From: Brumimicrobium sp.
GTDB taxonomy: Bacteria > Bacteroidota > Bacteroidia > Flavobacteriales_D > Crocinitomicaceae
Reading direction: 5' to 3'
NCBI GenBank assembly: GCA_023957385.1
Contig: JAMLGZ010000002.1
Span: forward strand, 620,001 to 684,000
Length of the DNA stretch: 64,000 bases
The stretch's first letter is position 1. The number at the start of each line of letters is the position of its first letter. Made by a program: the position numbers and the translations under genes. Of this stretch, positions 9,637 through 19,092 are shown piece after piece. The notes below the pieces were generated by a model, which was not told the origin of the DNA, made no database searches, and saw only the letters and a list, made by a program, of their open reading frames with translations.

Positions 9637-9930
9637 ATGACATTTAATGAAATAATTAATCAAGACAAACCGGTGTTAGTTGATTTCTTTGCAGAATGGT
9701 GTGGTCCATGTAAGATGATGGCACCTATCTTAGAAGACTTAAAAGAACGTGTAGGTGACAAAGCGAACATCGTTAAAGTAGATGTAGATAAAAATCCTCA
9801 AGCAGCTGCTGTTTATCAAGTAAGAGGTGTCCCAACTCTGATTGTCTTTAAAAAAGGAGAGGTTAAATGGCGTCAATCAGGTGTACAATCAGCACAATCA
9901 TTAGAACAAATTATCAATGAACATATATAG
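9637..9930 (+). CDS. Thioredoxin
   Basis: A 97-residue protein, slightly shorter than the usual 105-110. It has the redox motif WCGPC (Cys22, Cys25) after VDFFAE, the buried region [21 protein letters not shown] with the cis-Pro of VPT, and a C-terminal [12 protein letters not shown] helix. No signal peptide, so cytoplasmic. It reduces disulfides and protein or small-molecule persulfides using electrons from thioredoxin reductase. Its position inside the rhodanese operon suggests that it takes sulfur off rhodanese persulfides as sulfide, or keeps the enzymes reduced. It is probably a dedicated copy rather than the housekeeping thioredoxin, which is inference. An AT-rich stretch with a weak AGAGA ribosome site precedes the ATG. 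Confidence 0.93.
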   Translation: MTFNEIINQDKPVLVDFFAEWCGPCKMMAPILEDLKERVGDKANIVKVDVDKNPQAAAVYQVRGVPTLIVFKKGEVKWRQSGVQSAQSLEQIINEHI

Positions 9931-9931
9931 T

Positions 9932-10312
9932 ATGAAAAAGTTAATAGTAGTAATAGCAGTAGGTCTTTTCTTGCTAACTTCTTGTGGTGCACAGGAAACA
10001 GCACATCATAAGATACTCAATGCAGTAGAATTTGAACAAGCTATCGAGCAATCAGAAGTCATATTGGTAGATGTTAGAGCTCCTGGAGAATTTGCACAAG
10101 GACATATCAATGGCGCAATTAATATTGATTTTAATGGGAGGGATTTTGAAAAACAAATTCAAGAATTAGATAAGAAGAAGGATGTATATATCTATTGCAG
10201 AAGTGGAGCAAGAAGTGGAAGGGCAGGACAAGTTATGGAATCTCTCGGGTTTGAGAAAGTCTATGATTTAGGAGGAGGTATTTTAGGGTGGAAAGGTGAT
10301 GTAGTAAAATAA
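9932..10312 (+). CDS. Rhodanese-domain lipoprotein
   Basis: I use the ATG at 9932, one base after the thioredoxin stop; the upstream in-frame ATG at 9917 would overlap thioredoxin and spoil the signal peptide. The protein is then 126 residues with a lipoprotein signal: MKK, a hydrophobic stretch and lipobox LLTSC with Cys18. One rhodanese domain follows: VDVRAPGEFAQGHI near residue 46 and YCRSGARSG with Cys89. It should sit in the periplasm anchored to a membrane. Periplasmic rhodaneses handle sulfane sulfur or thiosulfate/cyanide outside the cytoplasm, so this gene gives the module a cell-envelope arm. It is the last gene before the terminator at 10321-10360. Confidence 0.85.
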   Translation: MKKLIVVIAVGLFLLTSCGAQETAHHKILNAVEFEQAIEQSEVILVDVRAPGEFAQGHINGAINIDFNGRDFEKQIQELDKKKDVYIYCRSGARSGRAGQVMESLGFEKVYDLGGGILGWKGDVVK

Positions 10313-10320
10313 AGTCAGAA

Positions 10321-10360
10321 AAATGCAGGGCATTTGCTAGTTTTTAGCCCTGTATTTTTT
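10321..10360. terminator. Rho-independent terminator closing the sulfur operon
   Basis: CAGGGC (10326-10331) pairs with GCCCTG (10347-10352). The stem extends outward with a G-T and several A-T pairs, the loop is 15 bases, and a run of T follows from 10355. It lies between two convergent genes and may serve both. Confidence 0.75.
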
Positions 10361-12220
10361 TTATTTTTTAATGACCTTCATCCGCTCTCCAAAACTTGAA
10401 GTAATGATATACACTCCTGCACTAAATGGTGATAAATCTATTTTGTTTTTACCTGAAGATAAAGAAGTGGATAATTTCAATTCGCCTAAGATCGAATAAA
10501 TTGAGATAGATGTTTCTCTAGGAGATTCGATAATTATATAATCCTCAGTTGGATTCGGATATAAAATAAGTGTTTCCACTTTATTTGATTCTTGTATCTG
10601 AAGAGTTTCATCCTCCCAACAAGCATACATGTTTTCAGCTATTGCCTTTAACTTTGGTGCTGGAATTATAGTGGTATCTTGAAACATAGTTTCCCATATT
10701 CCCCAGCTTCCATATTGTGCACTTCGATTTGAAATGAGAGAGAAATTCATACATTGTAATGGCTCATTGCCATCTTGAAGAGTGCGCATAAAATCAAACC
10801 ATTCATTATAAAGATTATACATAGAAGTGTCTCGTTGGATATCTAACAATGCTTGTGCGTAACTCGGCATAGTACCAAATGGAGAAGGGGTTAAATGCTG
10901 CCCACCTTCATAAAAAATAAAAGGAAGATTTAGAACATCTGTAAGTTGAGTCTTGATATCACTCATTCTATCTTTTTCTTGACTCCAATAATTTCTTACA
11001 GCCAAAGAGATATCTGATACAGTAGCACTTGCACCTAAGAGATCCAAAGTGTTATGACCAGTTTGTCCAAATCCAAAGTAATAAGTACCTGCAACCGCAT
11101 CAAAACTGCCAGGAGTCATATTGAAAGCTGTTCGTTGTGCAACATCTAACCAACCTGTTTGAACACCCACAGCACGCGTTAATCTGCTAACGTCCGCACC
11201 CCAAATAGAAGTCCAAATATCCATACAATTTTGAATATAAGGAACAGTACCTTCAGGCCAAGTTACATTCTGATTAATACATCCATATTGGTTTAACCAT
11301 TGAGCTTGACCAAACATCCAATTCCATATTTCGTTTGAATATTCAACAGTTAAATGTCTGCTAGAATTTAATTGTGAATGAAAGAAATTTGCCATCTGTG
11401 TGATGTAATCATTACTTGCATTATGAGGCACACATACCCATCCATCTACATCGTATTTATTCATTAAGTCAATAAACATTTCATACGGAATTCCTTTATG
11501 AGTAGTCCATGTATAATAATCAAATTTTGCCCTATCTTCCCAATCAAATTGAGAATCATTTTGGAAATCCCAATCATAAGAATCAGGTTGTCCCCAATTA
11601 TTAGTATGCCCCCAATCCATAAATCGTACTGACTTAAACATGATAACCTTTTCAAGCCAATGAGGATTGTAAGGTTGCGTTTCGTATGTGGATAGGTAGT
11701 CATTTTTTACTATTCGGATGTTCTGTATGGGGTCATTTATATCAGAAATAGAGATTTTCATTTCAACTACCTGATTTGAGCTAAAAGAAAAATCAAAGGT
11801 GTATGAATTAGCAGTAGGATGCTGAATATTTGAAACATTCCAAAAGTCAAGCTGCCCAGTTCCATCAAATAATACAGTGTAAGAACCATCTTCCCAACCA
11901 CCAGTATCTCCCCAAACAGTTGCTGCTATTTGTGGGTAAGTGATTCCCGAAATTATTTGTGGACAATGTGTAGGGTAGCCATTACTTAAATAAGTAAGTA
12001 AATCTGGGTTTCCTGAATTCCACGGGGAACTAGGGTTTCCAACATCTTTTGTGTACCAAACACGGGCTGAACGCATAAGATTCACAAAGGGTTGTTCTGT
12101 TCCGTAATCACTAAGTCCCCCGAGGTTAGTACCAAATTGTAATTTACAAGAATCTGCTATTTGAGCGGATGCAAATGTAATAGTAATGCATGATAATGTA
12201 AGTAATAGTATTTTTTTCAT
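10361..12220 (-). CDS. Secreted glycoside-hydrolase-like protein with T9SS type A sorting domain
   Basis: A 619-residue protein with a signal peptide (residues 1-20, ending ASAQ) and a C-terminal T9SS type A sorting domain from about residue 550, starting LYPNPTEDYIIIESP and ending KVIKK. It is therefore exported and then carried across or onto the outer membrane. The middle looks like a TIM-barrel glycoside hydrolase of clan A type. SNEIWN holds Glu297 as a possible acid/base, and FIFYEGGQH holds Glu438 as a possible nucleophile, at the expected order and distance. A beta-sandwich-like region (about residues 100-175) precedes the barrel. I cannot assign a GH family or substrate. It is convergent with the sulfur operon; no exact TAnnTTTG element is seen upstream. 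Confidence 0.72.
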   Translation of the reverse strand: MKKILLLTLSCITITFASAQIADSCKLQFGTNLGGLSDYGTEQPFVNLMRSARVWYTKDVGNPSSPWNSGNPDLLTYLSNGYPTHCPQIISGITYPQIAATVWGDTGGWEDGSYTVLFDGTGQLDFWNVSNIQHPTANSYTFDFSFSSNQVVEMKISISDINDPIQNIRIVKNDYLSTYETQPYNPHWLEKVIMFKSVRFMDWGHTNNWGQPDSYDWDFQNDSQFDWEDRAKFDYYTWTTHKGIPYEMFIDLMNKYDVDGWVCVPHNASNDYITQMANFFHSQLNSSRHLTVEYSNEIWNWMFGQAQWLNQYGCINQNVTWPEGTVPYIQNCMDIWTSIWGADVSRLTRAVGVQTGWLDVAQRTAFNMTPGSFDAVAGTYYFGFGQTGHNTLDLLGASATVSDISLAVRNYWSQEKDRMSDIKTQLTDVLNLPFIFYEGGQHLTPSPFGTMPSYAQALLDIQRDTSMYNLYNEWFDFMRTLQDGNEPLQCMNFSLISNRSAQYGSWGIWETMFQDTTIIPAPKLKAIAENMYACWEDETLQIQESNKVETLILYPNPTEDYIIIESPRETSISIYSILGELKLSTSLSSGKNKIDLSPFSAGVYIITSSFGERMKVIKK

Positions 12221-12348
12221 AGCTTTTGTGTTTTAACTATATGATAAAATCATATTTATTTAAAGATATTAAATAATTGGCTAAAACCCCAAAATATATG
12301 TTTTTAATTGAATATATTATCGTAAATTAGTAACAGATAACCTTAAAA

Positions 12349-13254
12349 ATGACTATTATGAAACACGTATATCTTTTATTGTTTATGCTGATAGGGGCAA
12401 ATGGTTTCTCCCAAATCCCTGAATTTGAATTCCAGCTGTATTTTGAAGATGCGGAAGGGAATAAGGATACTATCACTTTAGGTTATGATAGTCTAGCAAC
12501 GGATGGAATTGATACAATTTTCGGAGAGATTAACACAATAGAAGAACCATGGAGTTCCGATGACTTTCAAGTGATGATAACTGATGGTTATTTTGCTTCT
12601 ATAAATGGTAACGCAACATATAGAACTAAAAAGCAAATTATAGAAAAACACTGTGGCGAAAGTTGGGCTCTCTGGAGTACTATTTTTATAGATTTCAAAA
12701 ATGCCGTCTTTCCCGTTAAAATTAATTTTGATTATGATGCATTTATGCAAAATGAATGTGTAAGAGGTAGTATTATAGAAACCACAGAGCCAGATATGCT
12801 ATGGGATATTCTTGGTGGGTATTATAGTAATGTTAAGGATTTTTCTTCTGGTGAAATATTTATTGACAAGGCTGAACCCCCAGGGGATTATTATTTTTTA
12901 CCAACTTCAGATTATGATTTTACTTACTGTCATTATCAGGATGACGATGGACAAACCATACATACCTTATGGTTTCTATTTTATGACCAATACTTATATC
13001 CTACCATGGATATTGATAAAATTTTTTTAAATGAGAATTCTTATCTTGTATACCCAATACCTTTTGATGAATCATTTTATATTGAGGAGATGGAAGGTCT
13101 CAATAATCTTAAGATACATGATGTATTGGGTAATGATATTTATTATCAACAAACAGGAAATAGTATAACTCCATCAACTACCGCAAGAGGTATTTACTTT
13201 GTTTCATTTACTGCAAATGGAAAATTTTATACAGTTAAAACAATTAAAAGATGA
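12349..13254 (+). CDS. Secreted protein of unknown function with T9SS type A sorting domain
   Basis: A 301-residue protein with a signal peptide ending NGFSQ. A second in-frame ATG at 12358 (MKHVYLL) would give an equally good signal peptide. The body (about residues 25-215) is beta-rich and acidic with no domain I recognise. The C-terminal 70 residues are a T9SS sorting domain: YPIPFDESFYIEEMEG, then HDVLGNDIYY, GIYFVSF and a basic end TIKR. It is probably released or anchored at the cell surface. Its stop overlaps the start of the next gene by four bases (ATGA at 13251), so the two are translationally coupled and may act together. Confidence 0.75.
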   Translation: MTIMKHVYLLLFMLIGANGFSQIPEFEFQLYFEDAEGNKDTITLGYDSLATDGIDTIFGEINTIEEPWSSDDFQVMITDGYFASINGNATYRTKKQIIEKHCGESWALWSTIFIDFKNAVFPVKINFDYDAFMQNECVRGSIIETTEPDMLWDILGGYYSNVKDFSSGEIFIDKAEPPGDYYFLPTSDYDFTYCHYQDDDGQTIHTLWFLFYDQYLYPTMDIDKIFLNENSYLVYPIPFDESFYIEEMEGLNNLKIHDVLGNDIYYQQTGNSITPSTTARGIYFVSFTANGKFYTVKTIKR

Positions 13255-16200
13255 AAACACATTATATATCTATCTTTTTTCTTTTTTGGGTATTTACATT
13301 TAATTCAGTGAATTTGTATTCTCAAGGTAATTGGGAGTGTCTTTCTGGAGATAGTTCTTTTATAGAAGAAAAATCATACCAATATTGTAATGATGATGAT
13401 TATCTGTCTAATTACCTATTAGATAAGAGAGGGGCAAACAAGTATGATCAGTCCCCTATATATACTGTAAATGTCAAAGTACATGTAATACAGCATAGTA
13501 TTAATGATCCTAGAAATTACACAACTAGTAGTACGCAGGATATTATAGATGGCATTGAGAATATTTCATATAGATTTAAAGAATTAGATTCGCCAACAAT
13601 TCCTGTAATTCCAGCTGAAGATGAGGAAACAGATAGTAGAATACGTATAAAAGTAGAATCAGTCGATTACATCCAGCATGAAAGATACTATGCAGGTACT
13701 TTTGACAGTTTATATATTAAAAATATTACGATTGCAAATATTATTAACGCCTCCACTATTGAAGTTAATGGAAATTGGAAAAATACATTAAGTGGTACAG
13801 GAACTACATCTGTAACAAGACTTAAAATAGAGTCATCAAATAACAATAATGGTATATATAAATTTTCAAAATCCACAATCACTTATGACGCTAATACACA
13901 AACGACTAGGATTCAACTAGATGGAAACTATTTGGCAGATGTTAACGATTTATCTGGTGTAATTAATTTGATATACAGACAATCACAGTATTTTAAATAT
14001 TATTTTGCCCATCCAGAACATTCTACAGATTACTCAGCTGTCCACGTATATTTGCTACGTAATATTAGTCAATATTACACAAGCGGATTTGGCGTTGCTT
14101 ATGTAGGTTCGAATGTATTATCTATAATGGTGCCTGGTGAAAATGAAATTCATACATCTGGACCTCTAGAAGATGGAATTGGTTTACTTGCACATGAAAT
14201 AGGGCATACTCTGGGGCTACACCATACATTTCGCACGCCACTACAATTTCCACCAGATTTTTATACACCAGATGATTATGACGGAACATGTAATAGTTCA
14301 ACGATTTCAAATAATATTATGGGGTACAATGATTGTAGAAACTATTTATCCCCTTTACAAATAGCCTATATTAGAAAATCAATAAATTCTACATCGAAAT
14401 TGAGACAACGAATAGTTGAGACAAGAAATACAACAAACAATGATGTAATTATTACTGAATCTAACACCGTTTGGGAAAAACATGAAATCATCGGTTCTAA
14501 TCTCATTATCGAAGATGGAGCTAGCTTAACAATTAAATGTAAAGTTCATTTCTCTCCAGATGCGAAAGTAATTATTAAACAAGGAGGAAAATTAATTATT
14601 GATGGTGGAACATTAACGAATGAGTATAACTCCTACTGGCAAGGCATTGAAGTCTGGGGTACATCTACCAAAAACCAATACCCACAAGGATCGCCAACCT
14701 ATCAAGGCATATTAATTGTTAGAAATGGTGGGACTATCGAAAATGCGCACGCGGGAGCTACTAATTGGAAGCCAAATGATTATGATGCAATTGGCGGTGT
14801 TATTCAAGCTACAGATGCTATCTTTAGAAATAACCGAGTGGATGTAGGTTTTGCAACTTACCAAAACTTTGCTCCCTCCAAATCTTATATAAAAGTAGGT
14901 AATCATTCCTTTTTTAGAAATACAGAGTTCTTTTCGGATAATGATTATATAGAAGGCTTTCCACAAAGAGATGCTCATGTCACTATGTGGAATGTTGATG
15001 GTATTAGTTTTATGAATTGCCATTTTGCAAATAATGTCACCACAGACAAAGACAATAGCACAGCTCCAATGAGAGGGATTTATAGTATTAACGCAGGATA
15101 TAAAGTAGAAGCAGGATGTGATTACCCTTTTTTGCCAGTGGGGCAGCCTTGCCCAAGTGAGGATTTACTAAAATCCAGTTTTTCGGGATTTAATATGGCA
15201 ATGGAGGCTTCCGGAGCAAGTACATCTTACACGGTTAGGGTGGAGCAATCTGAGTTTTCCGATAATTTGTGGAATATATTGATAGAGGAAATGGACAATG
15301 TGTCTATTAACCGTAATGAAATTGAAGTAGCTGATGCAGGATATACGCTTACTGGCTCAAACACAGGTGCAGGAATTGTTATCGATGCTTCTACCGGGTA
15401 TATCGTGGAAGAGAATACACTTACCACTAATTTTTCTAATCCTGTGGATTTTGGAATTTTTATTAGCAACAGTGGAGAGGACGATAACCGTGTATATAAA
15501 AACAGCATAAACGGCTATGAATATGGAAATTTAGCTACAGGCGTAAACCATAATACAGGTTATAGTAAAGGACTTCAATTTCTGTGTAACAATTTTGAAG
15601 AGAACGGAAAAGCAATATATATCGGATTTACCACACAAAATGATGACGGCATACGTTACAATCAGGGAGATTTCGTTAGTCTTTACTATCCTTTGTACAT
15701 TACGAGTTCAGCGGGTAACACTTTTATCAATAACACGATGGATATTGAGAATTATACAAGTGCAATTCGGTATTTTTATAAAGGAGCAAATGCAGAACCT
15801 ATTAATAATTCAGGGCCAATTACAGTGGAAGAAGCTACGTTTGCACACACTTGCCTCACCAGTTTTGGAGGAAGTGTGGGTATGAAATCTTCCGGTAATG
15901 GTTTAGACAGTTTAGCAAGTGCCTTGGAGAACTACACCTTAGCATACAATAACTTGAATTATACGTTACATACGCTTATTGACGATGGTAACACAGAAGA
16001 ATTAAAAGAGTATATCGAAAATTATTGGTCTTCGGATGCTTGGACATTGCGAGGAAATTTACTGGAATAATCGCCTTATCTTTCTAGGGAAGCGTTATTG
16101 GATGCAGCTTCACTCGGAGTTCTTCCCAATGGCATGCTACTGGAAATATTACTTGCCAATCCAGATGCTACAAAAGGCGAACGATTCTTACAAGAACTTG

Positions 16201-17033
16201 ATGAATCTACACATAATACATTTCCTGCTTATATGAAAGATTATGTAAGGAATAACTATGATGCACTCACTCTACGCACCCAACTAGAAGGCCAAATAGC
16301 CTCCATTTATACTCAATTGGTAAGTACGAGAAATTTTGTAAAAAACATTCGAAACTTAGCAGAAACATACAGTTATCAGGAACGTTTGGAAACAGCTTCA
16401 ATGGGAAACAATTTATCACAAAAGACAGCACTTATGGACTTCTTTATTGAAAATCTGGAATTCGAAAAGGCAGACTCTGTCTTACAAACTGTAAAAACAG
16501 ATAAAAGATGGAAAGATAATACTTCATTTATCAATCAGATGGATAATTACATCACCTTTAGAGCAAGCCTTGGCAGCAGAAATCTAGCACAACTCACCGT
16601 TTCCGAAATTGATTATCTACAAATTCTAGCAGGCGAGGAAGGAAGAGTGGCAGGTTATGCTCAAAACATTCTCTGTTTCTTCTACGGCATCTGCTATGAG
16701 AAGAATCTCTTACCAAACACGTCACAACAAAAACCTACATCATTTACGTCAAACACAGCAGAATTAAACAACATCTTGTATAATGTAAAAGTTTATCCTA
16801 ATCCAGCAAGTTCCTACACAAGTATATCGTGGGATATCTACGACAACTTAAAAGATGCTGGATATAGCGTAGTGGATTTAAGTGGTAGGGAGCAACTACA
16901 AGGTAAACTTTCATCCAATCAAGGTGAAGAGGTGATAGACACTAGAGGATTCAAACAGGGGGTGTATATTATTGCCATTTATAACAACGGAGAGTTGAAG
17001 GTGAGCAGAAAGTTGGTGGTTGAAAGAGAATGA
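13251..17033 (+). pseudogene. Metzincin metalloprotease/beta-helix T9SS protein interrupted by an in-frame stop
   Basis: A single reading frame of 1,261 codons is broken only by TAA at 16068-16070 (codon 940). Translation resumes in the same frame as SPYLSREALLDAASLGVLPN and runs to 17033. The N-terminal part has a signal peptide (ending NLYSQ) and a zinc site HEIGHTLGLHH (His315, Glu316, His319, His325), with a Met-turn-like NIMGYND shortly after, as in M43/pappalysin-like metzincins. Residues about 390-930 contain right-handed beta-helix-like repeats. The part after the stop holds a helical region and the T9SS type A sorting domain (VKVYPNPASSYTSISWD to the end). The truncated product would lack its sorting signal. 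A single AAA to TAA change would explain it. Real mutation, sequencing error and readthrough are all possible. Confidence 0.8.
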
Positions 17034-17046
17034 TGTGTTTAAAGAT

Positions 17047-17130
17047 TAACCGCAAAGGTCACGAAGTTAACTCGAAGGTCGCTAGGCTCTGAACACTTTG
17101 TGTAAAAAATCTTAGCGTATTTTGCGGTTA
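17047..17130. repeat. Intergenic palindromic repeat with 10-bp arms
   Basis: TAACCGCAAA (17047-17056) is the exact reverse complement of TTTGCGGTTA (17121-17130). The interior contains further related words (cgaagttaac, cactttgtgt, cttagcg). The make-up resembles the 'accgcaaag...ctttgcggt' intergenic elements common in Bacteroidota. I see no other copy in this window. Confidence 0.6.
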
Positions 17131-17143
17131 TATATTTAATGAT

Positions 17144-17161
17144 TTGTAACTAAAGTCACTG
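17144..17161 (+). promoter_or_regulatory. Candidate Crp/Fnr operator upstream of the OsmC gene
   Basis: TTGTAACTAAAGTCACTG. GTAAC begins at 17146, exactly 36 bases before AATATTTG (17182-17189), the same spacing as at 6913/6949 and 7783/7819. This is the best-matched of the three as a palindrome (GTAAC-N4-GTCAC). Confidence 0.58.
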
Positions 17162-17208
17162 TCAGTAAACATATTTATATTAATATTTGAAATATAAATA
17201 ATAGAATT

Positions 17209-17652
17209 ATGGCAGAACCACATTTTTATGAAGTGAATGTAGAATGGAAGAGAGATCGAATAGGAGAGATATCTTCCCCTGATTTAAATGATACGTTTGA
17301 AGTAGCTACTCCACCAGAATTTCCTAAAGGAGTTGCAGGTATTTGGTCTCCTGAGCACTTATATGCAGGAGCTATCAATAGTTGTTATATGACAACCTTT
17401 TTAGCAATAGCGGAGAATTCAAATTTAGAATTTACGAGTTTTTCTTGTAAAACAATCTGTAAGCTTGAAGTAGTAGAAGGGAAATTTATGATTTCAGAAG
17501 CAGTGGTTGAGCCCAAAGTTGATTTAGTTCATCCAGAAAAAGATAATGATCGAGCCATTCGTATTTTAGAGAAATCAGAGAAAGCGTGTTTGATTAGTAA
17601 TTCTATTCAAACAGTTGTTACTCTGAAACACAGATTAACTCCGACAGTATAG
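17209..17652 (+). CDS. OsmC/Ohr family peroxiredoxin-like protein
   Basis: A 147-residue cytoplasmic protein of the OsmC family. The two reactive cysteines are in place: Cys59 in AGAINSCYMTTF and Cys127 in SEKACLISNS. Members reduce organic hydroperoxides, and OsmC-type proteins have also been reported to act on persulfides and polysulfides. Other cysteines (Cys80, Cys84) are not part of the family pattern. It is a single gene with its own promoter carrying the same operator-like motif as the TauE and CstB-like genes 7-10 kb upstream. That motif ties it to the sulfur module and is the main reason to favour a persulfide-related role over a general peroxide role. Confidence 0.88.
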   Translation: MAEPHFYEVNVEWKRDRIGEISSPDLNDTFEVATPPEFPKGVAGIWSPEHLYAGAINSCYMTTFLAIAENSNLEFTSFSCKTICKLEVVEGKFMISEAVVEPKVDLVHPEKDNDRAIRILEKSEKACLISNSIQTVVTLKHRLTPTV

Positions 17653-17682
17653 AGATCTATTGCGTATATAAGTAGTCAAAGT

Positions 17683-18198
17683 CTATCTTAAAACTTTCTC
17701 AAAAGCTTTTCGAGAACTATTACGCATCATTACTTCTCCACAATAAGAATATCCCATCTTTTCAAAAAGATGAAGCATACTTAGGTTGTCGAAATTAGTA
17801 TCAGCCTTAATGCTATAGATTTGTTTAGATAGAGCTAATTGCTCAATGTTATCTAATATGATTTTGGCAAATCCTTTCCCTACATATTTTTCAGCGATTG
17901 CGACACGATGAAATACAACAAAATCATCTTCTGTTAGCCATTGTCCTTGTATGTGTTGATAGGCGGGCTCCTCATTAATTAGAATGGCGGTATATCCAAT
18001 AATATCGTTTTCGTAAACTAATACATATCCAAGTTCTCTCTGTATATCGTTTTCTACAGTATCTAGATTTGGGTAGCCATCTTGCCATTGATTACTCCCT
18101 TCTTCTTTTCTTCTTAAGATAGCATCTTGAAGTATTTTCCAGATAGTAGGGATATCTTGAATTGCAGCCTGTCTAAATGATGTTTCAACTAATTCCAT
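17683..18198 (-). CDS. GNAT family N-acetyltransferase
   Basis: I start at the ATG at 18198 (MELVETSFRQA), one base after the upstream gene's stop codon; the earlier ATG at 18228 would overlap that gene by 29 bases and add ten residues unlike GNAT starts. The protein is then 171 residues. It has a GNAT fold: an N-terminal RQAAIQDIPTIWKIL segment, the acetyl-CoA binding turn in HRVAIAEKYVGKGFAKII and a C-terminal FEKMGYSYCGEV strand. The substrate is unknown. It follows a CDP-alcohol phosphatidyltransferase with almost no gap, so the two are likely one transcript. Confidence 0.85.
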   Translation of the reverse strand: MELVETSFRQAAIQDIPTIWKILQDAILRRKEEGSNQWQDGYPNLDTVENDIQRELGYVLVYENDIIGYTAILINEEPAYQHIQGQWLTEDDFVVFHRVAIAEKYVGKGFAKIILDNIEQLALSKQIYSIKADTNFDNLSMLHLFEKMGYSYCGEVMMRNSSRKAFEKVLR

Positions 18199-18199
18199 A

Positions 18200-18964
18200 T
18201 TAAAGCCATAGTTTTCGAATGAAGACAAAAATAGGAATAAAGATAGAGTAGAAAATAAAAAAAGGTATAATATAGAAATGTAGATTAAGACTTAAAAGAA
18301 GGGCCATTATGAGTAGTTGAAATCCTAATCCATAAAAGGAAAGAATACTCATGAACCAATTTGGGAATGGTTTTCCTTCTATAGCTTTAATGTCAATGGA
18401 ATATATCATTCTATCAAAAGTCCCATAACTTAATTTATAAATAAAAAACAGCACATTTACAGTTTTTTGATTTTCATACGAAAATGATTTAGGAGGTGAC
18501 TTCTCTATCAGTTGACTTGTCTCATCTCCATTTGTTTTATGTCGTTGAATCACATAATAAAAATTATATAAGGTTCCTTGTAGCTCCATGCAGAAGAATG
18601 CAATTAACATGATCCAAATGGGTGATTCAGTTTTTATGCATATAGCTAATAAGAATAGGAAATTGAGTATAAAATCAGCAATAGAATCGTAATACCTTCC
18701 GACATAAGAAGGGTTATTCCGTATTCGAGCCAAGGCTCCATCTGAAGCATCTATAATTGATTTAAGAATAAGTAATAAACCCGCTAAAATAGAGTAATCT
18801 AAAAGAAGGAAGATAATAGCAAGAGTCCCTACAATGATAAACGAACTAGTGAGGTGGATAGGGGATACAAAGGTATTTTTAAAGAGGAAAGCTATTTTTC
18901 TACCAGGAATTCGACCGTAATCTGAAAAATCTAAAAAGCAGTATTCCGAATTTAATTTTGCCAT
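18200..18964 (-). CDS. CDP-alcohol phosphatidyltransferase family membrane protein
   Basis: A 254-residue protein with about five to six membrane segments. It contains the complete family signature D-x2-D-G-x2-A-R-x8-G-x3-D-x3-D: Asp72, Asp75, Gly76, Ala79, Arg80, Gly89, Asp93 and Asp97. These residues bind the CDP group and metal. Such enzymes join a CDP-linked lipid or alcohol to a second alcohol, making phosphatidyl-serine, -glycerol, -inositol or related lipids; the acceptor cannot be told here. A hydrophilic insertion (about residues 135-175) follows the third membrane segment. The N-terminal start is plausible: no good upstream alternative exists. Confidence 0.87.
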   Translation of the reverse strand: MAKLNSEYCFLDFSDYGRIPGRKIAFLFKNTFVSPIHLTSSFIIVGTLAIIFLLLDYSILAGLLLILKSIIDASDGALARIRNNPSYVGRYYDSIADFILNFLFLLAICIKTESPIWIMLIAFFCMELQGTLYNFYYVIQRHKTNGDETSQLIEKSPPKSFSYENQKTVNVLFFIYKLSYGTFDRMIYSIDIKAIEGKPFPNWFMSILSFYGLGFQLLIMALLLSLNLHFYIIPFFIFYSIFIPIFVFIRKLWL

Positions 18965-19047
18965 GAGAGATTAAAAGTATTTAAAATCATTTAATCAACA
19001 TGTTTTTGTTCTGATATTTTAGATATATGTATAAATAGAGATAAAAA

Positions 19048-19071
19048 AAAGGCAGTCGTGAGACTGCCTTT
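19048..19071 (-). terminator. Rho-independent terminator of the PA-domain gene
   Basis: AAAGGCAGTC (19048-19057) and GACTGCCTTT (19062-19071) form a perfect 10-bp stem with loop GTGA. Read on the minus strand the hairpin is followed by a run of T, placing it 22 bases after the stop of the gene at 19093. Confidence 0.85.
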
Positions 19072-19092
19072 AAGATGATTTTCATCAATATA

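Noticed and set aside
12329..12348. TAGTAACAGATAACC upstream of the T9SS gene at 12349 as an operator
   Set aside because: The right half does not match and no -7 element follows at 36 bases.
14712..15023. A 103-codon minus-strand frame within the protease gene
   Set aside because: It is antisense to coding beta-helix repeats with no protein-like features.
16071..17033. Separate gene beginning at TTG 16098
   Set aside because: The sequence continues the upstream protein in the same frame directly after a single stop codon and has no signal peptide of its own; it is better read as the end of one broken gene.
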